Shown: positions 41,097 to 49,172 of the stretch, in pieces
Numbering within the stretch: the stretch's first letter is position 1
Layout: each line of letters begins with the position of its first letter
Assembly: GCA_019918135.1 (NCBI GenBank)
Contig: WBZZ01002516.1
Location: 167,501-231,500 of the forward strand
Length of the DNA: 64,000 nt
Reading direction: 5' to 3'
Source: Paulinella micropora
Taxonomy: Eukaryota > Cercozoa > Imbricatea > Euglyphida > Paulinellidae
Translations under genes and position numbers: made by a program
Notes under the pieces: generated by a model
Seen by the model: the letters and a program-made list of their open reading frames with translations, nothing else
The model's database searches: none
What the model was told of the DNA's origin: nothing

Positions 41097-41489
41097 CTAG
41101 TCCCTCACAAACCTCTGCAGTATAGTTTGCGCTCGCACCATCTTGTCCAAGGTGCGCAGGCCAACGTTGAGCAGCTTCGCGACATCTTCGCACCAGCGCG
41201 CTTTCCCCTCTCTGAAAGCTGCCAGGCTGATTCCTTGCACGATGGCTACATCTGGTACTCCGAGCATCGTCATGGCGTCCTCCGGAAGCTCCACTATTCT
41301 CTCCAGGACCTCTTCCTCCACAGACGGGTGAACTGTGCAAGGGCCTGCATCGATCCCCTCCGCGAATCTGTCTACAGATAATAGGTTGGTCGCCACCATC
41401 AGCCCGTCGAGCTCTCTCGAAGAACGCCCCTTGATGAAGTTCACGTCCACGCCGTCCAAACAAACGAAGCCCAGGAACTCCGCCATCAC
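41097..41489 (-). CDS. Unknown protein (LDGVDVNFIKG)
   Basis: 130 residues beginning MMAEFLGFVCLDGVDVNFIK. The middle is acidic (VHPSVEEEVLERIVELPEDA) and the end basic and helical (LNVGLRTLDKMVRAQ). No family recognised, no membrane segment. It ends 17 nt from the neighbouring stop on the other strand, consistent with a real compact gene. An overlapping frame (41077-41463) is longer in parts but has less natural composition. Confidence 0.5.
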   Translation of the reverse strand: MMAEFLGFVCLDGVDVNFIKGRSSRELDGLMVATNLLSVDRFAEGIDAGPCTVHPSVEEEVLERIVELPEDAMTMLGVPDVAIVQGISLAAFREGKARWCEDVAKLLNVGLRTLDKMVRAQTILQRFVRD

Positions 41490-41525
41490 CAGCGCGACAT
41501 CAGGGTTTAAACGCTTCGCTGCACA

Positions 41526-41987
41526 CTACACCGCGTACGCATGGCGGGCCAGTGCCTTTGCTAAGGGCTGTATCGACAAGCACAAGTCTTCCCAGCCTGT
41601 CACAGCGGCCCTCAGCACGGTATAGTCGAGCTGAGATAGGAATACCTCCTTCCCTTCCGCATTGCGCAAGTGCAAGGCTTGCCGCGCACTGTTGCTACAG
41701 TTATCGTCTTCACACCACGTTGTATTGCGGAGGGATAATATAAAGCCCCTCTCAAAGCTCGCAGCCATAGCCAAGCAGTCTTTTTCGGGCGATTCGTCGC
41801 CCTGCATCTCCAGCTTGAGCTCGATATATTTCTCCCAACTTTCATAACAGAGCGGCTCAAAGCGCGGGACATGGAACAGTAGGCGGTGGAAGTCAATGAT
41901 CTCCTTGCCCTCCTTGCATTCCGATAACATTCTACGTTTGGCCGGGCGGGCCTCTTTGCCACTTTGCTTGATTCTTCGCTTCATCAT
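41526..41987 (-). CDS. Unknown protein, GC-rich block
   Basis: Start chosen at 41987 (MMKRRIKQSGKEARPAKRRM) rather than the upstream ATG at 42182, because the longer form would read through a large palindrome and a proline-rich stretch. About 153 residues: a basic start, an FHRLLFHVPRFEPLCYESWE segment, SFERGFILSLRNTTWCEDDN and a C-terminal helix. It has several Cys and Trp residues but no recognised motif. Divergent from the next plus-strand gene across the palindrome region. Confidence 0.45.
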   Translation of the reverse strand: MMKRRIKQSGKEARPAKRRMLSECKEGKEIIDFHRLLFHVPRFEPLCYESWEKYIELKLEMQGDESPEKDCLAMAASFERGFILSLRNTTWCEDDNCSNSARQALHLRNAEGKEVFLSQLDYTVLRAAVTGWEDLCLSIQPLAKALARHAYAV

Positions 41988-42051
41988 CTTGGCGGAGCTT
42001 TTTTTTTGGGATTGTGAGGCTGGAAGTGGAGGCGCGCTTGCTGGACCTTTT

Positions 42052-42154
42052 CGTGTGGTGGGAAAAGGTTCAGGGACGGGCCGGAAGATCCATTTTGCTC
42101 GAATGGCTTTTTCCCAGGACCTTCCGGCCCGTCCCTGAACCTTTTCCCCACCAC
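42052..42154. repeat. Long GC-rich inverted repeat between divergent genes
   Basis: Arms of about 33-34 nt (for example GTTCAGGGACGGGCCGGAAG and its complement) separated by about 32 nt, with one mismatch or indel near the outer ends. Located between 41987 and the 42.3-kb gene. Candidate origin, telomere-like or transcription-control hairpin. Confidence 0.8.
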
Positions 42155-42455
42155 AAATTTTGAAATCACACGGTTTTACCAAAACCTTACAGCTACCTTT
42201 TTTGATCTAAGCTTCAAAGATCACAATTTGAACTTTCTGCAATGATTGAAGAGGCTGAGGCTCAAGCTCCCGTAGGCCACCTCCATCCGCAGTGGAAGGG
42301 TTGTTAGCAGGGGACCCGCACCTAAGCGCCGGCTTACCGCTCCTTGGGACTGGGAGGGCTGCCTCGACACAGGGCTCGGTGGGCGTGTCAAGGTCGTCAA
42401 CGTTGCCTCTGATCCCGACCCAGACACCGAGATCGAGCTCCACGACGACGACCAA

Positions 42456-42920
42456 GTGCAGCAGGACACGCAAGAACTACTACCATTCAGTGCCTACCCT
42501 TGCGTGAGAGAAGATTGGCGGATGTTCGACATTGATGACTTCGTTCGCAATTGGTCAGTGGAGCGTTTTAAAGGGAAGGAATACTCTCTGAAGCCGACCC
42601 CTGAGTTCGTACAGGATGTCATCGGCGGCCTCAGCCGCTACAGCGTTCCTGCTATCTTTGCCATGACTCCTACAAAGTTCCGCGGTCTGTGCCCTCGGCA
42701 GCCGCGCCTGCTTCTTGACGCTTTATACTGTGATCTCATCGTGAAGGAGCAGGCCGGTGCTACCAATCTACCCAAGTTCCGTAATGCCTCAGAGGCACTG
42801 GCTAGCGCCTGGCGCAAGATCATGGACGGGGAGGAAGAAGAAGATCCCGAGCACAACAGCCTTTACCCTCTACCCTTCTTGACTTTACCGGAAGACCCTG
42901 AATTGTACGGTATTTATTAA
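42456..42920 (+). CDS. Unknown protein (start unresolved)
   Basis: 154 residues from the GTG at 42456; the same frame stays open upstream from about 42276 and reads like protein (DWEGCLDTGLGGRVKVVNVA, DPDPDTEIELHDDDQ), so the true start may lie further left. The core is YPCVREDWRMFDIDDFVRNW, FVQDVIGGLSRYSVPAIFAM and ALASAWRKIMDGEEEE. No family recognised. It ends before an AT-rich gap and a convergent gene. Confidence 0.45.
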   Translation: MQQDTQELLPFSAYPCVREDWRMFDIDDFVRNWSVERFKGKEYSLKPTPEFVQDVIGGLSRYSVPAIFAMTPTKFRGLCPRQPRLLLDALYCDLIVKEQAGATNLPKFRNASEALASAWRKIMDGEEEEDPEHNSLYPLPFLTLPEDPELYGIY

Positions 42921-42982
42921 TTAAAACAAAATGAGAGGGACAGAGCCAATTTTTTTTTTATTTTAATAAAATCACGCGTTCT

Positions 42983-43723
42983 CTAGACTATGTCCTCCGT
43001 CAGGTCCATCGAACACTTGGCAGCTCCGTCTCCCTCGCCCGATAGAGATATTCCGAAGGCCTCCTGCTCCGTCAGGTTTATGTCGGAGTAGGGCAGTCCG
43101 TCCCGTATCTTGCGCAGCTGCAGGATCCGCCAGCTCAGAGTTACCTTTTCCGCCCTGTTGCATAGCACTTTGGTCTGCACCACACAGCGTACAACGTCGC
43201 CTTTGCTGATATTCTGGTCCTCGCCCAGGATCCGCGCCCCTGAGAGGGTAGCGCTCAGCCTCGGGGGCCACACCGCATCGGACTTGCCGCTCACTCGTGG
43301 TCTCGTGCAGAAGACGTAGCAATCGCGCACGCTCTGATCGCTCTTGGCAAGGGGTCCCGTCTTCTTCAAGCCGGGCACCAGCTTTTCCCTTTGCTTCACA
43401 ACCAGCTGTGCCACACGCTCGTCGATGGCCCTCAGCACGTCGAAGGCCTCCTTCACCGTACTATGGCTAGTCGCGTGCCGCAAGTCCAGATCCACGTTGA
43501 TCTTCTTGCTGTCCAGGTAGCTCGAGGGATCCCACGCCACCATCAGCGGCGGAAGTGCCAGCGTCAGGTACTTGCCGTCGTACAGCACAGAGGCCATCAC
43601 CGTCCCGTTCACGGCACGCGCGTCATCCACAGCTACCTTCTCCAAGTCCTCGGGTCTCTTGAAGTCCACCGCCACACACGAGTTAGTGTCTGGTACGGCT
43701 TTCACTAGCTTAACCGCCGACAT
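42983..43723 (-). CDS. Putative single-stranded DNA-binding protein
   Basis: The start at 43723 (MSAVKLVKAVPDTNSCVAVD) gives about 246 residues; an upstream ATG at 43783 is also possible. The pattern DGKYLTLALPPLMVAWDPSS, a DVLRAIDERVAQLVV helix, and a C-terminal half with beta strands and a final acidic stretch resembles NCLDV ssDNA-binding proteins related to phage gp2.5 (beta barrel, helix, acidic tail). The match is by pattern, not search. It sits beside PCNA, supporting a replication role. Confidence 0.4.
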   Translation of the reverse strand: MSAVKLVKAVPDTNSCVAVDFKRPEDLEKVAVDDARAVNGTVMASVLYDGKYLTLALPPLMVAWDPSSYLDSKKINVDLDLRHATSHSTVKEAFDVLRAIDERVAQLVVKQREKLVPGLKKTGPLAKSDQSVRDCYVFCTRPRVSGKSDAVWPPRLSATLSGARILGEDQNISKGDVVRCVVQTKVLCNRAEKVTLSWRILQLRKIRDGLPYSDINLTEQEAFGISLSGEGDGAAKCSMDLTEDIV

Positions 43724-43832
43724 CGCAGGTGCTTTTTTGGCGCCTGCACGGGCGACCTGATTTAACGGCTCTCGAAAGTGCACGCGGAGGAGTTTTCACA
43801 AAAACTGATTTGCTTTTTTCCTCAAGTCCCCT

Positions 43833-44891
43833 ATGGCCAAGGAGGTCTTTGTGTGGTCTACCGAGAGCCATGGTCTTGCGTTCCGGAGAGCTATCGAGTC
43901 CCTCGCACCTCTTTTCATGGAGGCGAGGGTACAGGCCGACGAGGGAAAGGGGATCGTCATCTGCGCAGCTTCCGAGGAGCTATCATCCGATCTTTTCATC
44001 CCCTTTGATGGAGATGAGGTACACTTCCCACCCCAGCGAAAGACTGTTGTTTTCGCCCTCGATCTCAAGGAAGCGGCCTCGTGGATGAGCACTTTCCGCG
44101 AGGACATGATTTTGGAGGTCACCTTCGACGAAGGCAAGAAACTCACGCTCGAGTTCCACACCGAAGGCATGGAGTTCCAGCACCACTCGGTCGTCAGCAA
44201 CCTCCGTCTCTCCAAGGAACATGTCATGCCCGTCACGGGGGTCACCAAGGTCGCTCAGGTCGTCGATGTCTCCGCCACCGCAGTCAACGCAGTCATCAGG
44301 AACCACGTCAAGTGCTCCAGCCACTTCAGGCTCTACGCGGACGACGCAGCTTCGACCCGCCTGGTCGTGGAAAGCACGCTCTGGGGCATCGAGGACGGCA
44401 AGGTCTCCGTCACCAAGATCGCCGGCGCCAGGAAGCTACAGAACGCCTGTGGCGCCAAGTGGTACGGCAGCGAATTCTTGGCAGAAGGCTCTGCGGCCGA
44501 CGTCATGTACAGCGGCGAGCTCTACTCGCTCAGCCTCTTCAAAAAGGTGCTCAAGGCCTGCTCTCTCCTGGACAAAAAAACTGGGCGCCTGACACTCTGT
44601 CTCAACCCGCGCGGCGCCCTGGTCGTCATCTTCACCAGCGACAGCAACGTCCAGCTCGTCTTCCACGTCCCCTTCGCGTGCTTGGAGGAAGAAAAGGAGG
44701 GCTCGGCACAGCACTCCCCTTCCTACGAGCCAACCTCTCCCTCCTACTCCTCCGCAACACCCGAAAACAAGGTCATCAAACGCAAGCCGAAATCTGTCAA
44801 GGAGGAGGATAGCGGGCCGAAGACGAAGAAGCGGAAGACGGCTAGCGTTCCTGCAGAAGGCGAACACCCGGCAGGCGAGAAACCCGTCTGA
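43833..44891 (+). CDS. PCNA: PCNA-like sliding clamp with unusual C-terminal tail
   Basis: 352 residues; the first about 285 align in layout with PCNA: MAKEVFVWSTESHGLAFRRA, LDLKEAASWMSTFREDMILE, a connector near VSNLRLSKEHVMPV, and a second domain ending VQLVFHVPFACLEEE. PCNA encircles DNA and tethers polymerases and repair enzymes. It exceeds the usual 260 residues by a tail holding SPSYEPTSPSYS (residues 295-306), which resembles RNA polymerase II CTD heptads, then two basic clusters (KRKPK, KTKKRK), probably a nuclear localisation signal. It overlaps the convergent VLTF2-like gene at its 3' end. Confidence 0.75.
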   Translation: MAKEVFVWSTESHGLAFRRAIESLAPLFMEARVQADEGKGIVICAASEELSSDLFIPFDGDEVHFPPQRKTVVFALDLKEAASWMSTFREDMILEVTFDEGKKLTLEFHTEGMEFQHHSVVSNLRLSKEHVMPVTGVTKVAQVVDVSATAVNAVIRNHVKCSSHFRLYADDAASTRLVVESTLWGIEDGKVSVTKIAGARKLQNACGAKWYGSEFLAEGSAADVMYSGELYSLSLFKKVLKACSLLDKKTGRLTLCLNPRGALVVIFTSDSNVQLVFHVPFACLEEEKEGSAQHSPSYEPTSPSYSSATPENKVIKRKPKSVKEEDSGPKTKKRKTASVPAEGEHPAGEKPV

Positions 44892-45306
44892 GCACATAGG
44901 CCTTCCCTCCCTGAGCACCGATGAACGTTCTCTTTTTCTTAGTTTCATTAAAGACCTCTTTTGGTTGTATCCAGTCCCGCACACCGCCCTTCGACCGGAA
45001 TTCCTTAATATCCATCTCGCCCCCGAACATCTTTAGTTTGTGGCGTGGCGGGTTGGGTCGCAATACTTGTTTCCTCAGGTTCAGCATCAGGTAGCTGTGC
45101 AGCAGCGCAGAACAATCGTCTCTCCTACTCTCCGGCAGCGCGTACTGAATATACGCCCAGGCGCAGCCAGGTGTACAGAACCAGCCAAACACCATCATTT
45201 CCCCGTCGCGCAGCTCCACCGGCAGCGGGTACCACTGTTCGTCCTCGCTCCTGTGCGAGCAGTGCACGCAGAGGCCCTTGTAGCTTTTAGTTACACTCCT
45301 GTCCAT
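44842..45306 (-). CDS. VLTF2-like late transcription factor (zinc protein)
   Basis: Start taken at 45306 (MDRSVTKSYKGLCVHCSHRS); an in-frame ATG lies at 45342. The hallmark is CVHCSHRS...WYPLPVE...FGWFCTPGCAWAYIQYALPE, the CxxC/FCxxxC zinc-binding pattern of the VLTF2 family of large DNA viruses, which helps recruit viral RNA polymerase to late promoters. The C-terminal part (MFGGEMDIKEFRSKGG, RTFIGAQGG) is also typical. Convergent with PCNA, overlapping it by about 50 nt. Confidence 0.6.
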   Translation of the reverse strand: MDRSVTKSYKGLCVHCSHRSEDEQWYPLPVELRDGEMMVFGWFCTPGCAWAYIQYALPESRRDDCSALLHSYLMLNLRKQVLRPNPPRHKLKMFGGEMDIKEFRSKGGVRDWIQPKEVFNETKKKRTFIGAQGGKAYVLRRVSRLPGVRLLQER

Positions 45307-45427
45307 CTTTCTGACCTGGGAGGCTCTGTCCGGTCCTCCCACTACTCGTGACGCGTTTTACGATTAATGCCTGTTTTCGAAAAGTGTGCTGGAAAGCCAC
45401 CACGCGGCTCACGCTCAGAAAAATTAA

Positions 45428-46291
45428 ATGCTGGGGGCTGGTACTTGTAAGGAGCACTCGTTTGTTTTCTGTGAAGCTACCACCGGCTCCTATTGCAAGC
45501 TCTGCGGGCTCGTTGAACGAGAGTACAGCCTCTACGGCCCGCAATGGCTCGTGAACGGTGCCATGGTCACAGACAAGGGAAGCTATACCGAGATGCCGAA
45601 GAAAACTGGTGGCTACACGAGGCTAAGCAGGTTCAGGCAGATCATCCGGGAGACTTTCAATATGCGCTCTCTGCAGCAGAAGTCTTTGATCAGCCCGGCG
45701 CTCTTCCAGAATGTGAAGGCGTTAGCCTTCACTTTCCGTCTCTCTCCCGTCACCCCTCAGAAATTGATTTGGGTCTACAAGAGGGCCAGGCTGGGCCCTC
45801 TCACCATGGACAAGGCCACACAGCTCTCATACATGCTCGGGGAGAACAAGACACAAAAAGAGCCGGAGGCCGCCGTTCTCAAAGAACTCGAGGCCCTGTT
45901 CCAGAAAGTAGACACCCGGTGGCACCTCGTCAAGCAGAAGCTCCAGGCGAGGTACCGGTGGAAAAGGGTCTGTTTCATACACTACGCGACCTTGCTCTAT
46001 GCGCTTTTACGACTTATGGGAGAGGAGGAGCTGTGCGCGCGCGTCGTGACACTCAAGCAAGAGGAATCCAAACACCGCCAGAACGTCCTCTGGGCAGTCA
46101 TCTGCGAAGAGAGCGGCTGGGACTACATACCCATCTGGGGGAACATCCTGACACCAATCGAAGGGGTCAGCCGGCCCGCGCAGGCGCACCTGCTCGGGCA
46201 CAGCGTCGTCGTCAAAAGGAAAAACAAGAGGAAAGGGACTGCTGCGATTTTTTTTTCGGGACTAGCTAACAAGGCCGCTAGGACCCAATGA
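45428..46291 (+). CDS. VLTF3-like late transcription factor
   Basis: 287 residues. N-terminal zinc ribbon (CKEHSFVFCEATTGSYCKLCG), then the conserved TGGYTRLSRFRQIIRETFN block that corresponds to the YKRxxHF region of VLTF3 proteins, then KLQARYRWKRVCFIHYATLL, equivalent to the KTRKNFLSY segment. VLTF3 (poxvirus A2-like) drives late gene transcription and is a marker gene of NCLDVs and relatives. The end overlaps the ATG of the next gene by four bases (46288-46291), showing compact viral organisation. Confidence 0.6.
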   Translation: MLGAGTCKEHSFVFCEATTGSYCKLCGLVEREYSLYGPQWLVNGAMVTDKGSYTEMPKKTGGYTRLSRFRQIIRETFNMRSLQQKSLISPALFQNVKALAFTFRLSPVTPQKLIWVYKRARLGPLTMDKATQLSYMLGENKTQKEPEAAVLKELEALFQKVDTRWHLVKQKLQARYRWKRVCFIHYATLLYALLRLMGEEELCARVVTLKQEESKHRQNVLWAVICEESGWDYIPIWGNILTPIEGVSRPAQAHLLGHSVVVKRKNKRKGTAAIFFSGLANKAARTQ

Positions 46292-48138
46292 GCGACTCCG
46301 AAGAAGGCGACGACGAAGGACACGAGGAGGAGGACAAAGCCGCAGAGGTAGTTTGGTTTAGAGGACAAAGAGTAGGAGTCACCACCAACCCCAGAGACAC
46401 AGAATACCTAGGACCAGACCAAGAAGTGGTAGAGGCTTTCCTCCACACCACCCTTGCACAGATCAAGACTAGAAAGGGTGTTATCCCAGAAACACCGGAG
46501 CTCTCCATCCACGGGCTCAGCAAGAAGAAATGGCTACAGTACAGGGGCGATTTCATTAAAGCGCTGCAGCTCATCGCCAAGAACAAGGACAGGGTGCTCG
46601 GCCGCATGCGTCTCTACGCCATCGGCCTCGACCCGGGCGACAAGCCCAAGACACCCACTCTGCAGGCCATGATCGACCACTGGAACATCCCGGACGAGTA
46701 CCGCAGCTACTTCATTAAGACATCCAAGGCCTACTTCCACACCACCATGATCACTGGCAAGGAAATCTCGTCCGAGGTGGCCAACCGGATGCGCTTCAAG
46801 ATCCTCGATGCAGGAACGCTCGCCCTGCCAGAGAGCGACGAGGACGTCCGGGACCCCGACAACCCGGACCTTAACTTCCGCCGCGCCGTTTTTGGCAAAG
46901 GGGAGGGCTCCATCGAGGGCTGCGACGGCAACGAGAGGTCCTTCCTCACCTGCTTCCTGGCCCACTGCCGCTACTTCATCCGCCTCTGGAGCGACGTCCG
47001 GGAATGGCTGCCGCTCATCAACGACATCGTCGACGCCTGCACCCCCAGCGGACCCAACAGGCTCAGCCAGTACACCTTTTGGCGGGCCTGGCTGCTCGGC
47101 CACCCTCACACCGAGAAGACACTGCCCGTCAACAAGGACAAAAGGAAAATCTCGCGCTGCCCTTGGGGCAAGGAGGCCGACGAGTACCTCCGCAAGGGAA
47201 ACTTCTTCCGCGACGAACAGCTCAACCGCCACTCGCACGCCCAGACACAACTCACTCGCTCCAGAAAACTCAGCTCCCTCGTCCAGCTTGTAGCCAAAGA
47301 CTGGTTCTCCTTCATCCAGGAACTCTACCAGGCCATGCTGGCCGAAGCCGAGGGCTGGCACTCGGGGCTAGACCGCGCCCCACACCCTACCTTCAAGCCC
47401 AGCGAACGGCTGCCATTCTGGGGCTTCCAGCTCACCCTCATCATGGCCCTGCTCGGCACCAGGCCCCTCGAGGCCATGAAGTGGTCCGAACTTATCACCG
47501 ACGCCGAACTCCCGCCGCAAGAAGTCTACATCGACGAAAAGGACATGTCCGAACTCACCAAGTCCAAACACATCATCCAGAAACGAGTGGCCAAGCGCGG
47601 CTCCAACCCTACCCGAGAGCCCCGCGAACAAGAATACAACCGGGACGCACAGGTCCTCAAGCCCATCGCCCTCCTCACCGCCCAAGGCCACGACGTCGTA
47701 CTCATCTTCAGGCATGTGCGCCATTTACTCAACAGACATCTCCAGCACCGCCTTCTGCACAACCCGGACGCTACCAAACTCTCTGCTTCCGACAGGCCAC
47801 TGTCCGACTACCTCAGCTACGCCGATCCCAACTCCAGGGCCCTCATTCTAGCAGAGGAGAAGGACGACCAGGAGAAGCTGCGCGCCAGGCGAGCACAAAT
47901 CGCGAGGTCCTCCGCCAAACAGCCGCGCAAGGACTACCCTCTGCGCTGGGTCCGTGATTTCATGAAGCACAAGCGCACCGAACGGGCCTGGGACGAGCCT
48001 ACCCAGTTCATCACCAACGACAGCCTCACGCACGCCCTGGGCGGCGCCGGCTTCACCCACACCTTCGAGTACCTCATGCGGCGCTTCCGTGAACGCTCCA
48101 AGCAGTCACACTCGCACTGCCTCCCTTATACTCCATGA
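46288..48138 (+). CDS. 616-residue protein, possible tyrosine recombinase / telomere resolvase
   Basis: Acidic start (MSDSEEGDDEGHEEEDK), then helical domains (GLSKKKWLQYRGDFIKALQL, WNIPDEYRSYFIKTSKAYF). The second half has LMALLGTRPLEAMKWSELI (like the G-x-R-x-x-E-x-x-x-L-x-W box of tyrosine recombinases), Lys-rich KSKHIIQKRVAKRG, and a final THALGGAGFTHTFEYLMRRF that could hold the catalytic Tyr. Size and acidic/basic layout would suit a protelomerase, but the His box is unclear. Alternatively it is an unrelated large viral protein. Last gene of the block. Confidence 0.35.
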   Translation: MSDSEEGDDEGHEEEDKAAEVVWFRGQRVGVTTNPRDTEYLGPDQEVVEAFLHTTLAQIKTRKGVIPETPELSIHGLSKKKWLQYRGDFIKALQLIAKNKDRVLGRMRLYAIGLDPGDKPKTPTLQAMIDHWNIPDEYRSYFIKTSKAYFHTTMITGKEISSEVANRMRFKILDAGTLALPESDEDVRDPDNPDLNFRRAVFGKGEGSIEGCDGNERSFLTCFLAHCRYFIRLWSDVREWLPLINDIVDACTPSGPNRLSQYTFWRAWLLGHPHTEKTLPVNKDKRKISRCPWGKEADEYLRKGNFFRDEQLNRHSHAQTQLTRSRKLSSLVQLVAKDWFSFIQELYQAMLAEAEGWHSGLDRAPHPTFKPSERLPFWGFQLTLIMALLGTRPLEAMKWSELITDAELPPQEVYIDEKDMSELTKSKHIIQKRVAKRGSNPTREPREQEYNRDAQVLKPIALLTAQGHDVVLIFRHVRHLLNRHLQHRLLHNPDATKLSASDRPLSDYLSYADPNSRALILAEEKDDQEKLRARRAQIARSSAKQPRKDYPLRWVRDFMKHKRTERAWDEPTQFITNDSLTHALGGAGFTHTFEYLMRRFRERSKQSHSHCLPYTP

Positions 48139-48281
48139 TATTTAGAATTGCGCTTCGTGCTCCGCACTCTCGCTTATTCTAAACATCGTTTTTTTCTTTT
48201 TCAAAAAAATTAATGCTTATTGTAATCCTTAAAAGTGCGTAGGCCCCCGATGTTTGTTGAAGACATAGTCTGAAACAAATA
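48139..48281. other. Junction between giant-virus-like block and PLV D
   Basis: GC content drops abruptly. A hairpin-type stretch GCGCTTCGTGCTCCGCAC (near 48156) resembles the PLV double-hairpin repeats. No gene seen. Confidence 0.5.
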
Positions 48282-48540
48282 TCAAATAAAGGTATCAAAA
48301 TTACCATAACCATTCTGTGTTTTTAACTTCTCTGCTTCGTCTTCTTTAAGGTCTGTATAACCGCTAGCAAACTTAAACCTGTTTCCTTTCGCTCGCTCCA
48401 TTAAAAACCTCATACTATGCCATCCGCATGTGTCGCTTGTATCAGATTGTTGTTTTACTTGATAGACCTTCATTAACAAATAACTATCTGGATGGCTTTT
48501 GTCTATTAGTTGTTTCATTTTTTGTTGAAAGTCTTCTGGT
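48282..48540 (-). pseudogene. Adenain-like protease, C-terminal fragment
   Basis: KQQSDTSDTCGWHSMRFLME holds the Gln and Cys region, then NRFKFASGYTDLKEDEAEKL as in the other copies. The His and Asp parts are missing. Fossil; truncated at the boundary with penton sequence. Confidence 0.8.
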
Positions 48541-48619
48541 ATCTATTACATAAATAGCAAAAACAGAATAACTGGCACAGATAGCGACTTCACACACGAA
48601 GTCAATATGAAGGGGTGAA
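48541..48619 (+). pseudogene. Penton N-terminal fragment
   Basis: IYYINSKNRITGTDSDFTHE, the same beginning as at 3257 and 12.5-13.3 kb. Very short remnant. Confidence 0.7.
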
Positions 48620-48892
48620 ACGGCCGTTTATGTTCATAGTCGCACATTGAACCAGTCTGGTTTAGTTGAAGCAAATGGTAATTTCTCTGTTGTTGGTAAA
48701 TGTAATTTAGATAAGCCCTACGGAGTCCAGTGCTACTTTGAATCGTCAAATGATGTTGCCGTTTATGTGCCATTTAATACAACGAAAAGTTTAAGAACTA
48801 TTGATATCGTCATTAGAAATGCGCAAGGTGAAGTTTTGGAGGTTCCTTTAAACTTTGAGGTTAGTATTCTCTTGAAGGCATATCATGCGTAA
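48609..48892 (+). pseudogene. Penton-like C-terminal domain of a different lineage
   Basis: AVYVHSRTLNQSGLVEANGN, ESSNDVAVYVPFNTTKSLRT and IDIVIRNAQGEVLEVPLNFE have the alternating beta pattern and the ending of penton jelly-roll proteins of PLVs and virophages, but differ from the copies at 3257 and 12504. It follows the short fragment of the other lineage, so the two pieces came from distinct elements or from recombination. Truncated remnant. Confidence 0.5.
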
Positions 48893-48919
48893 TAAAAAAA
48901 AAGAAAACTATAAAATATA

Positions 48920-49156
48920 ATGACATTCATAGAAAATTTAGATATACTATTCACTCTAATCAAAAATATTAACTCACGACGAAGACGACAACATAAAGAA
49001 CAAATCCCCTGCGGTGTCAATATTGATCAGTTTTACAAATATTTGAAGACAAATCACGCACAACTAACCGAAGAATTAATCAAGGATAAGGACTTTGAAT
49101 ATATAAAAAAAATGTCAATAGAGATACAAAAAAATTTGATAAATAAGATAAGATAA
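48920..49156 (+). CDS. Small basic protein, unknown
   Basis: 78 residues: MTFIENLDILFTLIKNINSR, then RRRRQHKEQIPCGVNIDQFY and a Lys/Glu-rich helix ending NKIR. Could be a small DNA-binding protein; not recognised. Lies between the penton remnant and the surface-protein gene (convergent). Confidence 0.4.
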   Translation: MTFIENLDILFTLIKNINSRRRRQHKEQIPCGVNIDQFYKYLKTNHAQLTEELIKDKDFEYIKKMSIEIQKNLINKIR

Positions 49157-49172
49157 GTATTTTTTTTTTGTT

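Larger units (their letters stand above)
40299..48138. mobile_element. Giant-virus-like GC-rich block 1 (integrated NCLDV-type DNA)
   Basis: Nearly 8 kb of compact, GC-rich DNA with short gaps, ATG/stop overlaps and genes on both strands, sharply different in composition from the AT-rich PLVs on either side. PCNA, a VLTF2-like zinc protein and a VLTF3-like factor point to the nucleocytoplasmic large DNA virus lineage or its small relatives. No capsid, polymerase or RNA polymerase gene lies in the block, so it is a fragment. Its genes look whole, suggesting a recent arrival or retained use. Confidence 0.7.

Noticed and set aside
44081-44812. Long overlapping frames opposite or within PCNA, VLTF3, the 616-residue gene and D5
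   Set aside because: GC-rich DNA gives long shadow frames; the chosen frames carry recognisable motifs and fit tight spacing.
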